A stretch of 64,000 bases of DNA from Ceratopteris richardii (taxonomy: Eukaryota > Streptophyta > Polypodiopsida > Polypodiales > Pteridaceae): contig CM035437.1 of NCBI GenBank assembly GCA_020310875.1, positions 46,559,556-46,623,555 on the forward strand, in the 5' to 3' direction. The notes beneath the pieces were generated by a model. It did no database searches. It was not told the origin of the DNA and saw only the letters and a list, made by a program, of their open reading frames with translations. Position numbers and translations under genes: made by a program. Of this stretch, positions 57,017-64,000 are shown one piece after another; the first letter of the stretch is position 1, and each line of letters opens with the position of its first letter.

Positions 57017-57021
57017 AGAAC

Positions 57022-57236
57022 TACGATCAGCAGTAGTCAAAATGATCTTACCAACTCCCATAATAGGATAAGAGGAGTTGTTGGCGCATGTAACAGTATT
57101 CCGTGTAGGGGCAGGCTCGAGTGAAGAGAAGAAACTACGCTACGAGGTAATATGTTTGGTCGCCCCACTGTCAAAATACCAAACATCTGAGTCTACTACA
57201 GGCATGCACTGCTCAGCCCTAGATGAAGCGATGACC
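57022..57236 (-). pseudogene. Copia-C1 protease N-part next to PBS, no gag
   Basis: Minus-strand translation right after the primer site gives a protease start (VVDSDVWYFDSGATKHIT) and then CANNSSYPIMGVGKIILTT, matching Copia-C2 at about 40720-40900. In C2 about 1.3 kb of leader and gag precede this point; here they are missing. A stop lies just after KHIT. Copia-A separates this from the rest of pol. Confidence 0.85.
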
Positions 57237-57249
57237 TGCTCTGATACCA
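57237..57249 (-). other. Copia-C1 primer-binding site (tRNA-iMet)
   Basis: Minus-strand TGGTATCAGAGCA lies two bases inside the 5' LTR, complementary to initiator-Met tRNA. Confidence 0.93.
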
Positions 57250-57251
57250 AC

Positions 57252-57483
57252 TGTTGGAGATAGATGTCTGCGGAAGCACGCGAATAGCACAAGGAGGAAG
57301 AAGAAGCTTGGAGCACAAACACACAATAATGAATGTATTACTAGAGAATGTACAAAGATAATTAGCCCATTAGGGCAATAGGCATATATACAAGCCGGGG
57401 AAAAAAAAACCTCCTAAAGAGGGAAAAAAGTGCCCCGGCGGTCCTAGTGTGTTCACACACATCACTACCTAAATATATCAACA
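57252..57483 (-). repeat. Copia-C1 5' LTR
   Basis: This 232-bp LTR is TG...CA bounded, about 97% identical to 48089-48320 by eye, and is followed by the duplicated GTCTA. Confidence 0.93.
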
Positions 57484-57885
57484 GTCTATCCATGGTAGTG
57501 CTTGTTTGCTATTGGTAATGTGTGTGCGAAGTGTAGGAAGTGTTGAAGCATAGGTAGGTCATCCCCATGGCTCAGTATTTTTCTCAGAGCTTGAAGCATA
57601 AGTATCAAAATTGAGTGAAAATACCATCCTTAGATGCGTCTTCTTGAGAGCTTCGAAATGAATCCACTATTCACTATATTCCTAGTTAGTTTACACTTGT
57701 TTGCACCTTTGTTAGTTCATTTTTGCATTGACCTACACTTGAGTGCATGTCTTCATACACTCGGTTAGGTTAAGATACTTCTTGGATTGATAATTAAAGC
57801 GTGTAATCCCCACTATATGCACTTGCAGAGGATAGAGGTATAGTCTCCTTCTTCTCAAGTCCCTAAGTCGATACTTAGGTACACA
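57484..57885 (+). mobile_element. G2 gypsy 5' LTR, second half
   Basis: It resumes the G2 LTR after Copia-C1 (first five bases are the duplicated GTCTA) and ends ACTTAGGTACACA. It aligns with the terminal halves of the H1 and G3 LTRs. The reassembled LTR would be about 808 bp. Confidence 0.88.
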
Positions 57886-57892
57886 CATTTTT

Positions 57893-57910
57893 TGGCACTA
57901 TTGCCAAGGA
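57893..57910 (+). other. G2 primer-binding site, tRNA-Asp-like
   Basis: TGGCACTATTGCCAAGGA lies 7 bases after the LTR and resembles TGGCGCCGTTGCCGGGG, the complement of the tRNA-Asp(GUC) 3' end, with mainly transition differences. Confidence 0.75.
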
Positions 57911-59391
57911 GTGTAGAATCAAACCGAGGCATTCGTGTGATGGTGCAAGCTCTTAGCATTGAAATGAGTAGAGGATTTGTGAATTTCTCTTCTTTGGTAA
58001 GTCATTCTCATCCGCACTTACTACTTCTCACTTTTGGAGTGTGTGTAGTGAGTTGTTAGTTTAGGGAAGTGAGCTAGAGAGGGACATTAGAGTAGGTAGT
58101 AGAGAGAAAGAGAGTAGGATAGGAAAGTAGGTTTAGAATTTCAAGCACTCTTCATTTTTGTACTCTTCAACCTTTGTCCAAGCAGAGGCTTAAAAACCAA
58201 AAAATAGTCATTTGTGAATCACTTGTGGTTGAGCTAGTATTGTGGGAGAGCGCAAATGATCAGTATCATGAGCTTGAGATCACAGTCGTTGGAGTGAGTT
58301 CTAATGATATCTCCTTGAATCGAGCTAAAAGGGAGCTTACAAGAGGTAAGAGCATCATGATTAATCACTTATAAACACCTGTGAATCCAAAGAATGAGAA
58401 ACTACCTATGATCGGCATCGTGTGAGAGAGATCGGAATTTTGAGTGAGTGTTTTTGAGTTACAAACACAAAGGGAGAAAGGGGAATGCACACGAAGCACA
58501 TAAGTTAACTTGGTTTTTGAAAATAATCATTGGTGTGTGTGGAAAAAATCAACTATCATGATTGGTTAAGTTTTGTTTCATCGCGATACTTGTTTGGTAT
58601 CGTATCACCGGTTGCCCACTTGTGGTATCGCGATACCATTCTGGTATCGTATCACCAAAGTGTGGTATCGTGATCGTGATCATTGAGTCGTATCGTATCA
58701 CTAATTTTCGGTTATCGTATTGTTTTGGTTGCGGTATCATGTCGCCGACCAAAGTGGTATCGTATCAGATGCATTAGTGATATCATATTGTGGACACCTT
58801 GGTATCATATCGTCGACCAAAGTGGTATCATATCGGATGCAAGAGTGGTATCGTATCGTTGAACCTTTGGTATTTTATCGTTCATAAAGTGAGTATCGTA
58901 TCGTGAGTTGCTTTGGTGTCGTATCGTGAACTTTGATATCGTATCATGGAGTGAGCCGTATCATATTGTGCCCAAATTTGGTATTGTATCACCCTCTGTC
59001 CAATATCGTATTGTGCACAAGGTAGTATCGTATTGCTAGAAAATTGAGTATCGTATCCTCAAGACTCTTAGCATCATATCGTATACACAACAATATCGTA
59101 TCGTCCGACTATTGGGTATCATAATGCCTGTATCATCAATATCCTATCATTGCACATCTGTGATATCGTACTGTGCAGAGTGCCACTATTGTATCGAGGG
59201 CAATTGTGGTATCGTATCGTTCATGAAGTAAGTATTATATCGTGGGATACTTGACATTGTATCATCAAATGAGTATCGCCAAGAAGTGGTGTCGACCAGA
59301 GAATATTCAAGCCATTTAAAGGAAAAAGTTGAAGCAAATTGGGTAGCAGTAAAGGGTGAAGTAGAGGACGTATAAAGCCCTAAAGAGGTAA
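57911..59391 (+). other. G2 untranslated leader
   Basis: About 1.48 kb lies between primer site and gag, similar in length to the G1 leader. No domain is recognisable. Its second half is an irregular TATCG-rich array (58575-59275). Confidence 0.7.
58575..59275 (+). repeat. Irregular GTATCGTATCR array
   Basis: About 700 bases contain more than two dozen copies or near copies of TGGTATCGTATCGT, separated by variable 10-25 base spacers. Many copies show CG to TG or CA changes. A perfect 14-bp palindrome GGTATCGCGATACC occurs at 58624-58637. The array occupies the same leader position as the 18-bp minisatellite of G1, and both share a TATCGCGA core. Confidence 0.85.
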
Positions 59392-62270
59392 ATGAACTTG
59401 AGGTCAAGAAGAGTCCTAGGAAGCCGCAGAAGAGTAATCATGTCAGTAGGTAGTGTTGCACAACCCACCCTACATTCACAATACTTTGAAACCTCGATTC
59501 AATTTGAGGAAGAGATTATTATGGCCTCAGAAGACATGCATAGCTCTATACCCATAATAGTTCTAATGTCTATCATTGAGGGAGAGTACAAAACCTCCTT
59601 GGAATACGTGAACACCAACCAGCATGATCTACCCATCTGCATAGATGAATTAAATAGATGAATTAAATAGATCCACTACAAGATTGAAGAAAGTCGGGGA
59701 TGCTCATATAGTGCCTAGATCAGCAATCAAGTACATAGGGGGTTTCTACATGGACAAGAGAGGTATTCTATATGCAGTCATGAAGCATCCTGAGAGCATC
59801 AATGAGGAAAGGGAAGAAAATAATCCCCAAAACCTTAGTGAAGAGGAACAAGAAGAATAGGTGTCAACCCCTAGAGGGAAGTCCATTGTAATTAGGGTTT
59901 GGAGAGGAGATCTAATTCCCCAAGACGACTCCTTAATGAATGTCTACATGGTGAATGGAATGGATCATTTACTTAAAACCAACTCTTCATTGTGGGAAGA
60001 AGTGACAAATCTAGCCAGCATCTATGAGTTACAAGAACCTGAAAACCCCTCTCACATTACTTACTTAGACAAGAATCAGAAAAGATATTGGCCCATGACT
60101 CAATTGGAGAGAGTGAGGCTGAGATATCAGAACATTCCTATATTCCTTCCTAGGGATCAAGCCACTACTTCTCAAAATCCCCAAGGAACTCAGCAGAATT
60201 CATCTTATCAACATTGAGGGCAGACACAACAACAGAGAATTCTAGTTAGACCCTAACTCCAATTTGCTACACCTGGTGTTAATCCCAATTATCGACCTCC
60301 TACAAAAGCAGAACCAAGAAATAGAATCCCTGTTCCTGAGAGACCACCAGTTGAAAGAGATGCAAGTATACCAATAGGATGACCAGTTTTCCCTATAATG
60401 CCAAGAACTCCTGAACCTGGAAGAATATTAAGACCAATTCAAGTTGCTAAATGCATGAGAAGCCACTATGATGGTTCTAGTGAGCCATACAATCACATTA
60501 CTGAATTCAAGCAAGTGGTAAGAGTTGAACAAGTAGAAGATTTCATGATCAGTATGAATCATTTGGCCTAACCTTCATAGAAACGGCCTTAGCATGGTTC
60601 CATCCCTTAGATCCTAATAATTTTCAAAACATGGAACAAGTATATCAGGAATTGATTGAGGAATTCACTAAGACTGGAATAAAAAACAACTCTTCATCAT
60701 TAATCCATAGTTTCAAGCAGTCTCCTAAGAAATGAGTGAGGTTAGCAGCGAGATGATTCAAGCAATTTGTGGATAGATGTCCGACATAAGAGAGACCCAC
60801 CCAAAGTAAAATGGTCTCATTATTCTTGGAAGGATTGGTGAATGGGTCATTGAGATCCTTCGTATATATGAAGAGATTCCAAAGTTTACAAGAATGCATG
60901 AAGGAGTGTATTGATCTAGAAGACAATCTGGCAGAAGACTTGAAAATACCTCAAGGAAGTGTTAAGAGTGAGGATAGTGCTAGCAGTACTTCCAATCCCA
61001 AGAACAATGTAGAAGAGATAGCCCATTTAGTGGCTAAGAAGCTGAATGTTCAAGGATAGAAGAGTTATCCTAACCATCCTATGAGAGTGCCTATGCTCAG
61101 GAGATGCGTTCATTGTGGAGGTGACCATCCTTCTCATTTGTGCAATAGGGGAGGAGTCCCAGCACCTCCTTATGCCTACAACAGACCACCTCCCAAGGTC
61201 CCACTCACTACTATAACATAGAGCAAAGGTACACAAATCATAGTATGGAGAATTGTCCTTACAATCAGCAACCAAGACCTTTACAACTACCGTTTAGGCC
61301 TTATGGATACCCCCCAAGAAATCAAGGAGGAGAAGCCTATAGTTACCCTCCTTTCCAGCAGCAAGCACCTGCACCAAGGCCTTATGTGTATCAAGGATAC
61401 AATCAACCTCAACCTGTACTAGGACAACAACCACCTCACCCACAAAATGTTATCCCAGTGAAAATCACTCAAATTGAAGAGAATCCTGAAAGAGCAATAG
61501 TACCAGCAACCCCATTGACTAATATTGGGACTTATGATCAATCTCATGACCCTAATCAAGAAATTTATTACACATACAAAAATGCCATGGTAGATTATGG
61601 ACAATCCTATGAGCCATATACATATGGATCTGATGGTTATGATAGCTCCTACGGATATGATTAGGACTATGTGTCATTAATGTACAGTGCTCCTAGAGCT
61701 CCAGTACCACCACAGCCAATGAATAGACCACAGCTCCTAGAGGACCATGTTATAGATGCGGAGGTGATCAATTTATCAGAGAGTGTACATTACCTAACCC
61801 ACCACCACCTCAGAGAGTTTGGGAAGGTTACTATAGTGATTGTGGTAGATAACATCTTTTTAGAGATTGCCCTAAAAATCCCAATAAAATCAATCCCACT
61901 GCACAAATAAATGTTATACAAGTGGTAGAGTCATCAGGGAGTGATAAGGAATACACATTGCCATTGAAAGCAATAACTAGGGCAAAAGAAAGAGAGACCC
62001 CGGATAAATCCAAAGAAAATGATAACCAAGACAAAGAATTGAACACCCCAGCACCACAAGTAGTTGTAGATTCTAAAGAGTCTGAGAAAAGTGCTAACTA
62101 TAAACGAACCCAAAGATGGAGGACTTGTAGAGAAAAGATAAAAGATAAAAGACTGCAACAAAAGTTGGAGAATGAGAATAACAAGTAGAACCAAGACAAG
62201 GAACAAGAGCCTAAATGAAACCCTAACAAGGAGACAGAAAAACATCAAAGACAAGAGGCAGGATCAGTTT
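59392..62270 (+). pseudogene. G2 gypsy gag and linker (broken)
   Basis: This starts MNLRSRR, as G1 does. The N-part runs 59392-59661 and 59861-60217, and the capsid domain about 60440-60960 (LIHSFKQ, CIDLEDNLAEDL). Zinc knuckle I, CVHCGGDHPSHLC, lies near 61105-61145. A Tyr/Pro/Gln-rich region follows (61245-61664). Knuckle II is near 61748-61790, with His replaced by Gln, and knuckle III is near 61825-61870, with a Cys replaced by Tyr and a stop. Several frameshifts (60200-60440, 61200, 61730) and stops occur. A TAG near 61057 stands where G3 has Gln. Confidence 0.85.
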
Positions 62271-62980
62271 TAGTTGATCCAATGCCAGAAGATTTAGCCA
62301 TGTGGATTAAAGCATATCAAGCAAAAATAAAGGCAAGCCCACCCATGGAGCAACACGAAAAAGAATACCCAAGAGGTGACTTAGCGAAAGAAAGATTGGA
62401 AATATGTAAGAAGTTAATTGAAGTGGCTCAACAAACTTTAGAAAAGCCTATTCGGCCACTACCCAGTACAAGGATTTCTGAAAAAGAATTTTAGGAATGT
62501 GTAGCACCTAGTCACCCTAAGGAAGGAAAGAAAGACGAGAACTATGAAGAAAAATTCTATGAAAGTAAAGAAGAAGGATCCGTAATCCAGGAAGTAGATG
62601 TGGAATGGTCTAGAGACTTATGGGCAAGAGTCTAAGAAGATATATGGAAGAAAATAGAAGGCATTGAACCACCTTTTGAGGAGTTAGAAGCAATAGGCGA
62701 GCTTGAATGGTCAATTCCTGAATCAAACCTAGAAAGATCATCTCAACTTGATGACAACAAAGATGATGAAGACAATGTGAATGTATTACCAAACTATATG
62801 GGGGAGTATGAACATAACTCTAAATTATATCATGTTCCCTCAGTGAGGAGAAAGGAGCAGAACCCATCAATCCAAACCTCTAACATAATACAACATCTTA
62901 AAAAAAGTAAAAATACCATGTACACTGACTCTGGAAGAACTCTTGAAAGTGAAATCTCAATTGAGAGAGAAAACCACTAG
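62271..62980 (+). pseudogene. G2 gag-PR linker (broken)
   Basis: This is a charged spacer homologous to 36348-37202 of G3 (PEDLAMWIKAYQAK, YPRGDLAKERLEICKKLIE, NYMGEYEHNSKLY). Stops near 62492 and 62633 break it. No catalytic motif is present. Confidence 0.75.
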
Positions 62981-63640
62981 CCAGTTAGAGATAAAGTCAG
63001 ACAAAAGCGAGATGCAAGATGAAGTAGCCACTGTTAAAATCCCAGTTGACAAGGTTGGAGATTTTAGTGAGGGAGATGAAGGAAACACATGCCTCCCTAT
63101 CACTTATAGAGGATACACCACTAAAGCCATATTAGATTCAGGAGCTGGGGTAGGAATTGCGACCAAAGAAATATGGGAGAAATGGGAAAAGCCAGCTTTA
63201 GGACCCACTATGATGAAGATTCAAATGGCAAATGGACACACGGAATGACCCTTAGGATTATTAGAAAACATAGTGTTTACCACTTGCAGAGTCGAATTCG
63301 AGCACACCTTAGCAATATGTCAATTTGAAAAGGTTAGAAATTATGAGATGATACTTGGAAGGCCTTTCATGAGACAACTCAAGGTAGTGCAAGACTAGGG
63401 AAAAGACGCAGTGTACTTGCAGCATGGAGGAACGACAACTAGGATAAACATCCATACTTATACTCATCAAGATGTCCCTCCTCTACAATGGAACCCGATA
63501 CACAAGGAAGACGATAATTTATCCATTCATAGTGTAGGATCGAGTAGTCAAACATGGATGAATGAAGATACTCACTTATGGATGTCTTAGAAGAAAGGAG
63601 ACAAAGATGACAACCAAGACAAGGAGCATCTACACCTATA
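62981..63640 (+). pseudogene. G2 gypsy aspartic protease region
   Basis: The domain contains GDFSEGDEGNTCLPI and an intact active-site loop LDSGAG (Asp codon 63135-63137), unlike G1, which has Glu. TGA at 63246 replaces a likely Arg. A later TAG near 63398 replaces the Trp in VVQDWG. Downstream words (MRQLKVVQD, PLQWNP, SIHSVGS) match G1. Confidence 0.82.
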
Positions 63641-64000
63641 GAAGATCCTACCTACATGCCTCAAATATTCTTAGATGAAGAGTTCGAACCCCATGGTTGG
63701 ATGGAGATTTTAGCCACTCTTGATATGTGTGTAAATGAAGAAGTAGTAACTATGAATGAATATATAGATGAGGAAGGATATGATGTAAATCTATACATGG
63801 TTGTTCTTCAAGAGGCTAATGAAGGAGAAGTAATAGAAAAGGAGGGGAATGAAGACGATGAGAGCATAGAAATGGAAAGGGAAACATTTGAGGAAGAAAA
63901 TGAAAAACAGGAAGTAAGTGCCATAACTAATGAATCAAACCAAGGAATGATGCAAATGGAAGAAAATGAACCGGACATGGAAAAGGAAAGAGAAGAAAAC
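63641..64000 (+). pseudogene. G2 acidic PR-RT spacer, cut by window end
   Basis: A Glu-rich stretch corresponds to the start of the G3 609-codon region (repeats of EEE, EENEKQE and NEPDMEKERE). RT is expected just beyond the window. No stop is seen in the last 200 bases in this frame. Confidence 0.65.

Larger units (their letters stand above)
51416..57021 (+). mobile_element. Copia-A (copia inside Copia-C1)
   Basis: The element spans 51421-57016 and is flanked by AGAAC (51416-51420, 57017-57021), in opposite orientation to its host Copia-C1. It has an initiator-Met primer site, one gag-pol region with a few lesions, a polypurine tract, and LTRs of unequal length (318 and 1079 bp). Over the shared part, the LTRs differ at about 8 sites. 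The insertion splits the C1 protease coding region. Confidence 0.95.
48084..57488 (-). mobile_element. Copia-C1 (gag-less copia, split by Copia-A)
   Basis: The element spans 48089-57483 and is flanked by the duplication GTCTA (48084-48088, 57484-57488). It sits within the G2 5' LTR. The two 232-bp LTRs differ at about 7 sites (about 3%). The total includes the 5.6-kb Copia-A insertion, so its own length is about 3.8 kb. It has PBS, polypurine tract and most of pol, but gag is absent: the primer site is followed almost at once by protease sequence. Confidence 0.93.

Overview
This window looks like intergenic DNA from a plant with a large, repeat-rich nuclear genome. All coding potential that can be recognised belongs to LTR retrotransposons: Ty1/copia and Ty3/gypsy, stacked inside one another on both strands. 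There is no convincing host gene, tRNA, rRNA or CRISPR array. Copia primer sites match plant initiator-Met tRNA and gypsy primer sites resemble tRNA-Asp(GUC), which fits a land plant. The species cannot be read from the sequence.

Layout. 1-4245: no recognisable gene, ending in a polypurine tract (PPT) and LTR of a chromovirus-like gypsy element (4249-4772). 5564-14190 (+): gypsy G1, with LTR end, tRNA-Asp-like PBS, a leader carrying an 18-bp minisatellite, then decayed gag, protease (PR), RT, RNase H and the start of integrase (IN). 14191-26248 (-): H1, the 3' part of a related gypsy element, broken by a solo copia LTR (16013-17088, TSD CTCTT) and by a young complete copia element, Copia-B (19345-25454, TSD ACTTA, LTRs differing at 2 of 800 sites, intact 1421-codon gag-pol). 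26249-38706 (-): G3, a long gypsy element with gag, RT-RNase H, an IN with two zinc-binding modules, a second protease-like domain fused behind IN, and an accessory reading frame of about 1,200 codons. 38707-39115 (+): a stray G1-type LTR piece. 39116-44033 (+): Copia-C2, old and broken. 44100-46481 (-): G4, a different broken gypsy pol. 46482-46945 (-): LTR and PPT of a chromovirus-like element. 47678-64000 (+): G2, a gypsy element related to G1 and G3. Its 5' LTR is split by Copia-C1 (48089-57483, minus, TSD GTCTA), which is itself split by Copia-A (51421-57016, plus, TSD AGAAC). G2 gag-PR runs off the window end.

The elements make their own replication proteins: Gag forms the particle, PR cuts the polyprotein, RT/RNase H copies the RNA using a tRNA primer, and IN inserts the DNA. 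Only Copia-B looks able to do all of this. The most unusual material is in G3 and its relative H1: tandem H2C2 modules in IN, a relocated protease-like domain, a large conserved coiled-coil protein of unknown role, and TATCG-rich tandem arrays in the leaders of the sister elements G1 and G2. All identities were judged by eye from motifs; no database search was possible.
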